From the NCBI GenBank assembly GCA_964431545.1, contig CAYSLC010000093.1:1-20222 (forward strand): DNA of 20,222 nt. The letters are read 5' to 3'. The notes under the pieces were generated by a model that saw only the letters and a list, made by a program, of their open reading frames with translations, did no database searches and had not been told where the DNA came from. This DNA is from CAYSLC01 sp964431545 (GTDB taxonomy: Bacteria > Desulfobacterota > Desulfobacteria > Desulfobacterales > JAABSP01). The position numbers and the translations under genes are program-made. Position 1 is the stretch's first letter. Each line of letters opens with the position of its first letter. This document shows, piece by piece, positions 8,375 to 16,887 of this stretch.

Positions 8375-8971
8375 TCAATCTTCTCCCAAATGGTTCGGTT
8401 GGTTGTAGGTTCCCAGCAATCGGTCCAGCAGGATGGCCGCCGCCGAGCGGACCGACAGATGATTGTAGTCGCCGTATCCCGTCACCGGCTCGAGCACGTG
8501 GTCCATGGCGGCCATGAACCGGGGGGCCAGTCCCCAGGCCGTGCCGAGGATCAGCAGCCATGGGCCGCCGTCGGCCATTCGTCTCCGGAGGTCCCGGTGG
8601 GTGAGTCTTCCCGGTTCCGCCCGGGCGCAGGTGGCCACCGTCGCCGGAGGCGACCCGCATCGGCTTCGGATCTCCTCCACCGCCTCGGTTAGGGTCGGGG
8701 CCACCCGGATGATCCCCATCGCCTCCCGCCGGATGGGGTTGCGGGTCCCGCCGGGCCCCGTGGTCCAGTGGTCGACGATCCGCAGGGCCATGATCCGCTG
8801 GTCCTCCAGGGGCGTGACCACGTAAAACCGGCGGACCCCGTATGTCCGCCCGGCCCGGGCGATGTCGTGGAGGTCGAGATTGGTGACCGCCGAGGCGATC
8901 TCATCGCCGTTCTTGTCGACCACCGGGTGGTGGATCAGCGCCAGGTGGAGATTGGCGGCGGATGAGTTCAT
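8375..8971 (-). CDS. SPOUT-fold RNA methyltransferase of the trmD-associated family (PF09936-like)
   Basis: 198 residues. The N-terminal block HLALIHHPVVDKNGDEIASAVTNLDLHDIAR and the knot-like C-terminus (LLILGTAWGLA, then YNHLSVRSAAAILLDRLLG) match the predicted SAM-dependent RNA methyltransferase family found next to or fused to TrmD in Desulfobacterota and some other bacteria. The exact RNA target is not known to me. The conserved block begins only eight residues after ATG 8971, and no later start preserves it, so the start must lie inside trmD, giving a 71-nt overlap in a different frame. It ends 1 nt before rplS. A split TrmD fusion is a possible ancestry. Confidence 0.87.
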   Translation of the reverse strand: MNSSAANLHLALIHHPVVDKNGDEIASAVTNLDLHDIARAGRTYGVRRFYVVTPLEDQRIMALRIVDHWTTGPGGTRNPIRREAMGIIRVAPTLTEAVEEIRSRCGSPPATVATCARAEPGRLTHRDLRRRMADGGPWLLILGTAWGLAPRFMAAMDHVLEPVTGYGDYNHLSVRSAAAILLDRLLGTYNQPNHLGED

Positions 8972-9701
8972 CGATCTCGTCTCGCCATCGTTTTAGGATT
9001 TCTTCCTCCTCCCCGCTCAGGGCACGGTGTTCCAGCAGGTCCCGCCGTTTCAGAAACGTCCGTATCAGGGAGGTCTCCAGCCGCCATCGGTCGATCTCCC
9101 GGTGGTTTCCCGATAGCAGGACCTCCGGCACCGCCATCCCCCGGAAGTCCCGGGGGCGGGTGTAGTGTCCGTGCTCCAGAAGCCCCTCCCAGAACGAATC
9201 CTTCTGGGCCGATTCATCCCCGCCGAGCACGCCGGGGATCAGCCGGACCACCGCGTCGATGACCACCATGGCAGCCAGTTCCCCGCCGGTGAGAACGTAG
9301 TCGCCGATGGAGATCTCCTCGTCCACCAAAGACTCACAGATCCGTTCATCCACCCCCTCGTACCGGCCGCAGACGAAAATAAGCCCGTCAAGCGTTGCCA
9401 GCTCGCGGGCCATGGATTGGTCGAACACCCTCCCCTGGGGGGTGAGATGGATGGTTCTGGCGCTAGGGGCCGCCTCCTTTGCCGCCCGGATCGCTTCGGC
9501 CAGGGGCTCCGGCTTCATGACCATGCCGCATCCCCCGCCATAGGGGCGGTCGTCGGTGGTGCGGTGGCGGTCCGTCGCAAACTCCCGGATGTTCAGGGCC
9601 GCCGTCGAGGCCCGTCCCCCTTCCACGGCCCTGCCGATGATCCCGTGTCCCCAGAAGGGCGGAAACATCTCCGGAAAGATGGTGAGTACGAGAATGTTCA
9701 C
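8901..9701 (-). CDS. trmD: tRNA (guanine-N1-)-methyltransferase (m1G37)
   Basis: 266 residues with the full TrmD pattern: MNILVLTIFPEMF at the N-terminus, the glycine-rich segment DDRPYGGGCGMVMKP (51-65), CGRYEGVDER (111-120), the knot YVLTGGELAAMVVIDAVVRLIPGVLG (135-160), and the catalytic D168 in QKDSF followed by YTRP. It methylates G37 next to the anticodon and prevents frameshifting. The start is GTG 9701, 24 nt after the rimM stop. The last ~16 residues (after IDELIRRQ) are a proline/arginine-rich tail beyond the normal end; they are encoded by sequence shared with the start of the next gene. Confidence 0.97.
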   Translation of the reverse strand: MNILVLTIFPEMFPPFWGHGIIGRAVEGGRASTAALNIREFATDRHRTTDDRPYGGGCGMVMKPEPLAEAIRAAKEAAPSARTIHLTPQGRVFDQSMARELATLDGLIFVCGRYEGVDERICESLVDEEISIGDYVLTGGELAAMVVIDAVVRLIPGVLGGDESAQKDSFWEGLLEHGHYTRPRDFRGMAVPEVLLSGNHREIDRWRLETSLIRTFLKRRDLLEHRALSGEEEEILKRWRDEIDELIRRQSPPGADPPPGGRQERR

Positions 9702-9725
9702 GAGAAACGTCCGCCATCTCCGCCG

Positions 9726-10235
9726 CTACAGCCCCTCGGGCAGGTCGACCCGCATGGTGTTGCCGGAAAGGTCGATCTCCACCACCACGCTCTCCAGGGC
9801 GGGGACCAGCACCTCGCCGCCGCCGTTTTGCACCACATAGACATCGTTGCTGCCGGTGGGAAAGACCGCCGTCACCTTTCCCAGGTATTGATCGGCCTCC
9901 CCGTAGACGTCGAGGCCGATGAGGTCGGCCCAGTAGTAGGCCCCCTCCTCGGCCGGGGGAAGGTCCTCCCGGTCCACCAGGAGGTCGAGCCCGGCCAGGG
10001 CCTCGGCCGCGTTCCGGTCCGTTACGCCCTCGAATGCCACCAGGAGCCCCCGTCCGTGGGGCTTGGCCCATTCGATCCGGATACTCCGCTCCCGTTGCTC
10101 GGAATCGACCATGAGAAGGCGCCGGCCCGACTCGAAGGGGGCCGTCGATTCCGCGTGGGATCGGACCCGCAGAGCCCCTTGGACCCCGTGGGCGCCCACG
10201 ATCCTTCCGATCAGAAGAAAACCGGGTTTGTTCAC
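9726..10235 (-). CDS. rimM: Ribosome maturation factor RimM
   Basis: 169 residues, typical length. The N-terminal RimM barrel opens with LLIGRIVGAHGVQGALRV, and the C-terminal PRC barrel starts near YYWADLIGLDVY and ends with LVPALESVVVEIDLSGNTMRVDLPEGL. RimM binds S19 and helps assemble the 30S head. The start is GTG 10235, 46 nt after the khpA stop. Its place between the KH protein gene and trmD is the standard one. Confidence 0.97.
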   Translation of the reverse strand: MNKPGFLLIGRIVGAHGVQGALRVRSHAESTAPFESGRRLLMVDSEQRERSIRIEWAKPHGRGLLVAFEGVTDRNAAEALAGLDLLVDREDLPPAEEGAYYWADLIGLDVYGEADQYLGKVTAVFPTGSNDVYVVQNGGGEVLVPALESVVVEIDLSGNTMRVDLPEGL

Positions 10236-10281
10236 GATTATAGAATAAGCGTCGGGTATGGTTCCCGTCTTTTTCGTTTCG

Positions 10282-10512
10282 TTACTCCAGGATCTCCAGG
10301 ACCGTCCGTTTCTTGACCTTGGCCGATGCCGCGCTCAGGATGGTGCGCATGGCCCGTGCGGTCCGGCCCTGCTTTCCGATGACCTTTCCTAGATCTTCCT
10401 TTGCGACTTTCAGTTCCAACACGGAGGTCTGGTTCCCCTCCACCTCCGCCACCGAAACCTGTTCCGGATTGTCAACGAGTGCCTGGGCAATGTACTTGAT
10501 CAGCTCTTTCAT
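10282..10512 (-). CDS. khpA: KH-domain RNA-binding protein KhpA
   Basis: 76 residues forming a single KH domain; the RNA-contacting GxxG loop is GKQG (46-49) within LGKVIGKQGRTARAMRTIL. This family commonly sits between rpsP and rimM and binds RNA, in some bacteria together with KhpB. ATG 10512 has a clear AGGAG ribosome-binding site about 8 nt upstream. The 117-nt gap separating it from rpsP is the longest in the operon. Confidence 0.94.
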   Translation of the reverse strand: MKELIKYIAQALVDNPEQVSVAEVEGNQTSVLELKVAKEDLGKVIGKQGRTARAMRTILSAASAKVKKRTVLEILE

Positions 10513-10611
10513 AGCGCCATCTCCTTTGATTGGATGTGGAATTTAGGGAGCGTTCAACATAGACACCTGTTGTGGAGATGGTAACAGATTTGTCGCAGCA
10601 TGTATATGTAA

Positions 10612-10626
10612 AAGACGAATCGTCTT
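10612..10626 (-). repeat. Perfect inverted repeat just after rpsP (possible attenuator or RNA-processing hairpin)
   Basis: AAGACGAATCGTCTT is perfectly palindromic around its central base and begins 3 nt after the rpsP stop codon in the direction of transcription. It is followed by TTTACAT rather than a long T-run, so a full intrinsic terminator is doubtful. A partial terminator or 3'-end-stabilising hairpin separating highly expressed rpsP from khpA is plausible. Confidence 0.4.
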
Positions 10627-10629
10627 AAA

Positions 10630-10884
10630 TTACGACGGGTTGGAGGGTCTCATCTCCTTTTTCAAAAGACTCTTCACCGTGTCCGTCGGCGTCGCCCCCT
10701 GGCCCAGCCAGTATTCGATCCGCTCCCCCTTCAGGTTGATGTCCGCCGGCTCCTTGAGCGGGTTGTAGGTGCCGACGATCTCCAGAAACCGGCCGTCTCG
10801 ACGGGCCTCGTTCTCGGCCACCACGATCCGGTAGAAGGGTCTTTTTTTGGCTCCGTGCCGGGCCAGTCGAATTTTTACCGCCAT
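10630..10884 (-). CDS. rpsP: 30S ribosomal protein S16
   Basis: 84 residues (E. coli: 82). The protein opens with MAVKIRLARHGAKKRPFYRIVVA and contains the GRFLEIVGTYNPL segment and the ERIEYWLGQGATPTDTV segment, all diagnostic of S16. ATG 10884 follows AAGGAGA by about 11 nt. It starts 24 nt after the ffh stop and is the second gene of the operon. Confidence 0.98.
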   Translation of the reverse strand: MAVKIRLARHGAKKRPFYRIVVAENEARRDGRFLEIVGTYNPLKEPADINLKGERIEYWLGQGATPTDTVKSLLKKEMRPSNPS

Positions 10885-10908
10885 TTTTCTCTTTTCTCCT
10901 TGTGTAAG

Positions 10909-12240
<1,332 letters not shown>

Positions 12241-12274
12241 GGATACACCCTATCGGTTCGAAATTAAAACCTTG

Positions 12275-12303
12275 AAAGTAAACTGATCCCCATGCTATGT
12301 CAA
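12275..12303 (-). promoter_or_regulatory. Sigma70-like promoter of the ffh–rpsP–…–yraN operon
   Basis: On the minus strand a consensus -35 TTGACA (12303-12298) is followed by 17 nt and TACTTT (12280-12275). A start near 12268 would leave a leader of about 28 nt before ATG 12240. The -35 is a perfect match with optimal spacing, suiting a strongly expressed translation operon. Confidence 0.65.
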
Positions 12304-12331
12304 GAGAAATGATCTCCCCGCGGAAACCCCG

Positions 12332-12350
12332 GGGGAGACCCTCGCTCCCC
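12332..12350. repeat. Small inverted repeat in the ffh/rlmN divergent region
   Basis: GGGGAG and CTCCCC flank a 7-nt loop, in a 157-nt stretch separating the divergent ffh and rlmN genes. The C/G-rich flanks could extend it with a bulge. Apart from the ffh promoter, this intergenic stretch shows no clear promoter for rlmN; a TATTAA lies directly upstream of its ATG but has no suitable -35. Confidence 0.25.
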
Positions 12351-12397
12351 GGTCCCAAGGGGAGACCCCAAACCGCGCCGAATACCGCGCCATATTA

Positions 12398-13507
12398 ATG
12401 GAAACGATGCCCGACCCCAGCCCGAAAACTGACATCAAGGAGCTGAGCCTCCCGGCCCTCCGGGACTGGCTCGGCGAGCAAGGGATCGCCCCGTATCGGG
12501 CCGGCCAGATCTTCAAGTGGGTCTACCGGCGCGGGATCGACGACTTCGGCGCCATGACCGATCTCAAAAAAGAGATCCGAAGCCTCCTGTTCGAGCGGTT
12601 CTTCGTCGGCAGGCTCGATGTCCGGGCCGTGGACCGGGCCGCCGACGGCACGGCCAAGTACCTCTTCCGACTGTCCGACGGGGAACACATCGAGACCGTG
12701 CTCATCCCGGAGCGGGAACACCATACCCTCTGCGTCTCCTCCCAGGTGGGGTGTGCCCAGGGGTGTACCTTCTGCCATACCGCCGCCGGCGGCTTCGTCC
12801 GGAACCTGACCCCCGGCGAGATCATCGGCCAGGTCCGGGACGTGGGGGACCTTCTCCCCCCGGACGATCCCCGGCGGCTCACCAACCTCGTCTTCATGGG
12901 CATGGGCGAGCCCCTGGCCAACCACCGGTCCCTCCAGGCCGCCCTGGCCGTCCTGACCGGCAACGAGGCGGGCCTCGCGTTCTCGGGGCGGCGCATTACG
13001 GTCTCCACCGCCGGCCTGGTCCCCCGCCTCGCCGACCTGGGCCGGGAGGCGGACGTCAACCTCGCCATATCACTAAACGCCACCGATAACAAGACCCGGG
13101 ACCGGCTCATGCCCATCAACCGCCGGTTCCCCATCGAGGCGCTGCTCGAGGCCTGCCGGAAGTTCCCCCTCCGGCCCCACCGGCGGATCACCGTGGAGTA
13201 CATCCTCATGGCCGGCGTCAACGACTCGCCGGAGGAGGCCCGCCGGCTGGTCAAGCTGCTCCGGCCCATCCGGGCCAAGATCAACCTGATCCCCTTCAAC
13301 GAGCACCCGGCCAGCCCCTTCCGCCGCCCCGATGACGTGACGGTGGCGCGGTTCCAGCGGATCCTCGCCGACGCCCACTACACGGCCATCGTCCGCCACA
13401 GCAAGGGGACCGAGATCTCGGCGGCCTGCGGGCAGCTGCGGGGAATGGACGCCTTGGAAGGGGGGGGAATTTCCCAGAATAGCGTCGGTCGGACCCAAGG
13501 GGATTGA
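12398..13507 (+). CDS. rlmN: Dual-specificity 23S rRNA (A2503-C2)/tRNA (A37-C2) methyltransferase RlmN
   Basis: 369 residues; radical-SAM methyl synthase that methylates C2 of A2503 in 23S rRNA and, in studied members, A37 of some tRNAs. The CX3CX2C cluster motif is C119/C123/C126 (CAQGCTFC). The two reaction cysteines are present: C112 (LCVSSQVGC, seven residues before the cluster) and C344 (ISAACGQLRG). Other family segments are FMGMGEPLAN, ISLNATD and EYILMAGVNDS. The C-terminal MDALEGGGISQNSVGRTQGD lies past the conserved core. ATG 12398 lacks a recognisable ribosome-binding site; ATG 12407 three codons later is an equally possible start. Confidence 0.96.
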   Translation: METMPDPSPKTDIKELSLPALRDWLGEQGIAPYRAGQIFKWVYRRGIDDFGAMTDLKKEIRSLLFERFFVGRLDVRAVDRAADGTAKYLFRLSDGEHIETVLIPEREHHTLCVSSQVGCAQGCTFCHTAAGGFVRNLTPGEIIGQVRDVGDLLPPDDPRRLTNLVFMGMGEPLANHRSLQAALAVLTGNEAGLAFSGRRITVSTAGLVPRLADLGREADVNLAISLNATDNKTRDRLMPINRRFPIEALLEACRKFPLRPHRRITVEYILMAGVNDSPEEARRLVKLLRPIRAKINLIPFNEHPASPFRRPDDVTVARFQRILADAHYTAIVRHSKGTEISAACGQLRGMDALEGGGISQNSVGRTQGD

Positions 13508-13528
13508 TCATGACGGGATTGATCATGA
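13501..13528 (+). repeat. Two direct copies of GGATTGATCATGA at a 15-nt period
   Basis: GGATTGATCATGA occurs at 13501-13513 and again at 13516-13528, separated by 2 nt. Each contains a TGATCA palindrome. The first copy covers the rlmN stop codon (13505-13507), and both lie 84-111 nt before the lipoprotein start. It may be an operator, or just a small slippage duplication. Confidence 0.4.
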
Positions 13529-13568
13529 ATGATGGCGGCGGACAAGGATGGCGGCGGGAACGCGCCGG

Positions 13569-13584
13569 TTGCTTTTCAAAGCAA
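13569..13584 (+). repeat. Inverted repeat upstream of the lipoprotein gene
   Basis: TTGCTTTTCAAAGCAA forms a perfect 7-bp stem with a 2-nt centre (or 6 bp with a 4-nt loop). It sits about 12 nt before the AAAGGGG ribosome-binding site of the gene starting at 13612, so it could be an operator or a leader hairpin. It has no T-run, so it is not an intrinsic terminator for rlmN. Confidence 0.35.
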
Positions 13585-13611
13585 GGATCAAGTGCAAAGG
13601 GGTGGCGGGGC

Positions 13612-15609
13612 ATGCGCTTCAGGGCACGATCTTCGCTGTTTCTGATCTTCATATTGGCGTTGTCCGCCCCGGGGTGTGAGACCACCCCCGATCGTCCGCC
13701 ACTGGAGAAGGATGGTCGGCTTTACGGGGTCACCGAGGGAGCCTTTCGACACCGGTGGTGGAACTTCTACGAGCGGGGTCTCTCCTTTGCCGAAGGCGCG
13801 TTTTACCCGGAGGCGCTGGCGGATCTGGCCACCGCCGTGGACGGCCGGGATCGGGACCAGCGCATGGCCCGCACCTACGGGATGCATTTCATCGATTATT
13901 TCCCCCACCGGGAGATGGGCGTGATCCACTACCTGCGGGGGGAGTATGGAAAGGCGAGAAGGGAGTTGACGCTCTCCCTTGAGCAGGCGCCCACCGCAAA
14001 AGCCGGATATTACCTCGACCGGACCCGGAAGGCGATCCTGGAGGATCGATCCCGGACATGGGGACCACCCACCCTTTCCCTGGAGATGCCGGACGGGGAG
14101 ATCTGGACCCGGGCCGATCCCGTGGTGATCGAAGGGGCGGCCGAGGACGAGGCCTTCATCTCCGCGGTCGTCGTCAACGGGAAACCGCTTTTTTTGAAGC
14201 GCACAGAACGGAAGGCCGCCTTTCGGGAGCCCCTTGACCTTCCCCAGGGGCGCCATGAGGTGGCGGTGCGGGCCCGGAACCTGGTGGATCTGGAGACGGT
14301 CCGACGGGTCGTGGTTCACGTGGACCGGGAAGGTCCCCTCGTCACCCTGGAACGTCTGGAACGATCCGGTTCCCGGACGACGCTTCGGGGGTTTCTCCAT
14401 GATGCGGCGGGTGTCGCGGGGATGTCCGTCGGTGGACGGGAGGTGCCGATCCCCAAGGGGCGGGAGGTCGCCTTCTCCCATTCAGCGCCGATGGGCGGAA
14501 AGGGGATCCAATTGTCGACCTGGGACCGTCTGGGCAATCGGTCCGAGATCGAGGTCGGGCCGGAGAATCTGGTCGCCGGGTCTTCATCGGCATGGACCGC
14601 GACCCTCTGCTCGGATCGGCTTCCGGCCGTGGGCTTTCTCGCCAAGGCGGACCAACGGCCGCCCGAAATCCGGATCACCGACTGGACGGAGAACCAGACG
14701 GTCTACCTGGAGAAGATCTATCTGGCGGGTCGGGCGAGCGACGAGGGCGCCATCCAGGAGCTGACCGTCAACCGGGAGTCGGTGCTGCGCCGCAGGGGCC
14801 GGCACATCTACTTCAACCACCTGGCGGAACTCTCCGAGGGGGAGAATACCATCTCCATCGAGGCCAGGGACGAGGCCGGAAACCTCGGTCGCAGGGAGAT
14901 CCGCGTCACCCGGAAGATCCCCCAGGCGCTGCGGCTCTCCGAGCGGTTATCGGTGTCGGTGCTCCCCTTTGAGCAGAAGGGCGCGGTCTCCGACGCCAGC
15001 TTCGCCTATCTGGACGGCTTTATCGGGGCACTGGTGGAGCGGAACCGGTTCCGGGTGGTGGAACGGGCCCGGCTCGATGCCATTCTTCGCGAACAGAAGC
15101 TGTCGGCCACGGCGCTCATCGATCCCGATACCGCCGTTCGAATGGGAAAACTGGCCGCCGCCCAGTCGATCATCACCGGCAGCATCATCGAAACCCATAC
15201 CGGGATCGAGATCGTGGGGCGGATGATCGACACGCAGAGCGCCGAGATCCTGGCGGTCGAGGACGTCTACGATGAAGAGAAGGATCTTCGCGCCCTGGCG
15301 ACCCTGGCAAAGGGGATGGCGCTCAAGTTCCACCTGGAATTTCCCCTGGTGGGCGGCATCGTGGTGATGACCAAGGGGGACGCGGTCTTCACCGATCTCG
15401 GAGAGGACAAGACCGCCCTGAACCGCCGCCTCATCGTCTACCGCGAGGATGTGATCCAACATCCCGTCACCGGAAAGATACTGGGAGCGGACAATACGAT
15501 CCTGGGCACGGCCATGGTGCGTCAGGTGATGGCGGACATGTCCAAGGCGGAGGTGATCCAAACGGAAACAGGCGATATCCGGAAACTCGACAAGGTGATA
15601 ACCCAGTAA
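13612..15609 (+). CDS. Probable lipoprotein with TPR-like, Ig-like, CsgG-like and FlgT-C-like regions
   Basis: 665 residues from ATG 13612, preceded by AAAGGGG. Residues 1-21 form a lipoprotein signal peptide (MRFRARSSLFLIFILALSAPG) ending at C22; APGC is an imperfect lipobox. An α-helical, TPR-like stretch (about 47-145) is followed by about three β-rich Ig-like modules (near 153-238, 241-315, 350-434), the last with the EGENTISIEARDEAGN turn typical of such repeats. A CsgG-like region (about 446-575) contains SVSVLPFEQKG, NRFRVVERARLDAILREQ and AQSIITGSI, and is followed by a β-rich tail (about 579-655, TGKILG) resembling the C-terminus of FlgT. Likely an outer-membrane-anchored periplasmic protein; no curli or secretion genes are adjacent, so its job is unknown. 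The frame also opens at TTG 13504, overlapping rlmN, but only 13612 gives a signal peptide. Confidence 0.8.
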   Translation: MRFRARSSLFLIFILALSAPGCETTPDRPPLEKDGRLYGVTEGAFRHRWWNFYERGLSFAEGAFYPEALADLATAVDGRDRDQRMARTYGMHFIDYFPHREMGVIHYLRGEYGKARRELTLSLEQAPTAKAGYYLDRTRKAILEDRSRTWGPPTLSLEMPDGEIWTRADPVVIEGAAEDEAFISAVVVNGKPLFLKRTERKAAFREPLDLPQGRHEVAVRARNLVDLETVRRVVVHVDREGPLVTLERLERSGSRTTLRGFLHDAAGVAGMSVGGREVPIPKGREVAFSHSAPMGGKGIQLSTWDRLGNRSEIEVGPENLVAGSSSAWTATLCSDRLPAVGFLAKADQRPPEIRITDWTENQTVYLEKIYLAGRASDEGAIQELTVNRESVLRRRGRHIYFNHLAELSEGENTISIEARDEAGNLGRREIRVTRKIPQALRLSERLSVSVLPFEQKGAVSDASFAYLDGFIGALVERNRFRVVERARLDAILREQKLSATALIDPDTAVRMGKLAAAQSIITGSIIETHTGIEIVGRMIDTQSAEILAVEDVYDEEKDLRALATLAKGMALKFHLEFPLVGGIVVMTKGDAVFTDLGEDKTALNRRLIVYREDVIQHPVTGKILGADNTILGTAMVRQVMADMSKAEVIQTETGDIRKLDKVITQ

Positions 15610-15612
15610 CGT

Positions 15613-16641
15613 TCAAAGGAGGTACGTCCGGGCCTTGTCCCGGGGCAGCGGCGGCACCGTTACGGTCTCCCGGCCGTCCGGACCGGTTACCGCCACCCGG
15701 ACGTTTCGTCCTTCGGGGGCTTTGCTGTAACTTGCGGCCACGGCGGCCGCCAGGGGGACCATCTCCGGGTTCCCGCCGCCGGGCACCAGCACCACGGGTC
15801 CGGGGTGGTCGATGACTTTGATCCGGAGGTCCGTGTCCGGATCGACGTACCGCAGGATGTTCTCGTTGTCCGCCTTGGTCCGTCCCACCACGATCCGGGT
15901 CCGGTCGTCGAGGCGAAAGTGGCGGCCGTGTTTGAGCAGGTGGAGTTCGGACTCTTTCTGGCTCTCCTGGTGGTCGAAGAGATCCTTCAGCCGGGCCGAA
16001 AACCCCTTGTCGGTGAGCAGGCATCCCCCGGCGGGGGCGGGGTAATCGGTGACGCCGTAGGACGCCGCCAGGGCCATCTGGGGCTTCCGGGATCTTCCGG
16101 AGAGGTCGAGGAGCCTCTCCCGGTCCACCCACCCCTCCTTCTCCGGAATCGTCTCCGGGAGCTTCTTGGCGCTCAAGGGGCGGAGGATGTAGCCGTCCAG
16201 CCCGGAGTGCTTCTCCACGTATCTGAGGGACGGGCGGGTCTGGGACATGGGCCGCTGGCCCAGCACCTCCCCGCTGAACAGGAACCGGTACCCCGCCTCC
16301 CGCATGATCTCCCCGGCCAGCCGGAACATCAGGGCATGGCAGTCCATGCAGGGGTTCATGTGCTGGCCGTAGCCGCAGCGCGGGTTGCGGAGCATCTCCA
16401 GGTAGACCGGCGTGATGTTCCGGACCGTCAAAGGCACGCCGGTGCGCCTGGCGGCCTTGCGGGCCTTGTCCGAGGAGAAAAACGGGGTCTCGAAGGTCAC
16501 CCACCCCACATCGACCCCCTGTTCCCGGAGGACCAGGGCGGAGAGGATGCTGTCGAGGCCTCCGGAGCAGAGTCCGAGCGCCCGGACGGCTTCGGAATTT
16601 ATATTCCCGTCGATCCGTTCTTTGGTCATGTCATTGAACAT
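15613..16641 (-). CDS. PP-loop ATPase of the MnmA/ThiI type with C-terminal NFACT-R-like domain; predicted tRNA thiolase
   Basis: 342 residues. The ATP-pyrophosphatase loop SGGLDS is at 26-31, within ALGLCSGGLDSILSALVL. NPCMDCHALMF places cysteines at C98 and C101, with another at C207 in PAGGCLLTDKGF, the positions where MnmA-like enzymes keep sulfur-transfer cysteines. The C-terminal part (about 235-290: GRHFRLDDRTRIVVGRTKADNENILRYV) resembles the NFACT-R RNA-binding domain. From family knowledge such fusions are predicted to thiolate tRNA uridines; the exact position (U8 or U34) cannot be told from sequence. Automatic annotation often calls these ThiI. It converges on the lipoprotein gene with 3 nt between stops. 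ATG 16641 and ATG 16629 are both possible starts; neither has a clear ribosome-binding site. Confidence 0.8.
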   Translation of the reverse strand: MFNDMTKERIDGNINSEAVRALGLCSGGLDSILSALVLREQGVDVGWVTFETPFFSSDKARKAARRTGVPLTVRNITPVYLEMLRNPRCGYGQHMNPCMDCHALMFRLAGEIMREAGYRFLFSGEVLGQRPMSQTRPSLRYVEKHSGLDGYILRPLSAKKLPETIPEKEGWVDRERLLDLSGRSRKPQMALAASYGVTDYPAPAGGCLLTDKGFSARLKDLFDHQESQKESELHLLKHGRHFRLDDRTRIVVGRTKADNENILRYVDPDTDLRIKVIDHPGPVVLVPGGGNPEMVPLAAAVAASYSKAPEGRNVRVAVTGPDGRETVTVPPLPRDKARTYLL

Positions 16642-16671
16642 TCCATTACGGCGGTCGCTGCCGGGGCCAAG

Positions 16672-16688
16672 TCCGTGACGGCCACGGA
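16672..16688. repeat. Short inverted repeat upstream of the PP-loop gene
   Basis: TCCGTG and CACGGA flank a 5-nt centre, 31 nt before the ATG of the minus-strand PP-loop gene. It could be an operator; no recognisable promoter for that gene accompanies it. Confidence 0.25.
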
Positions 16689-16789
16689 GAACAAGGTCCG
16701 CGGCGTATGCACCGCATGGATATGGTAAGCCCCGGCACGGCGGGCGTCAACGGGACAATACGGCGGAGGAGACGGGCGAAACAAAGGGG

Positions 16790-16817
16790 TTGACGACACC
16801 GAAGGGATTGGGATAGT
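16790..16817 (+). promoter_or_regulatory. Sigma70-like promoter upstream of hisS
   Basis: TTGACG (16790-16795) is followed by 16 nt and GATAGT (16812-16817); taking ATAGTA instead gives 17 nt. Transcription would start near 16825, leaving a leader of about 60 nt that includes an A/T-rich TTTATTTTTTATTTT stretch. The rest of the 246-nt hisS/PP-loop divergent gap holds nothing else I can identify. Confidence 0.45.
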
Positions 16818-16887
16818 AGGAAGGTTTATTTTTTATTTTCGGCGGGCCTGTGCCGTCGAGGGCCAAGGGAGGCTGGACGCGGTTGCG

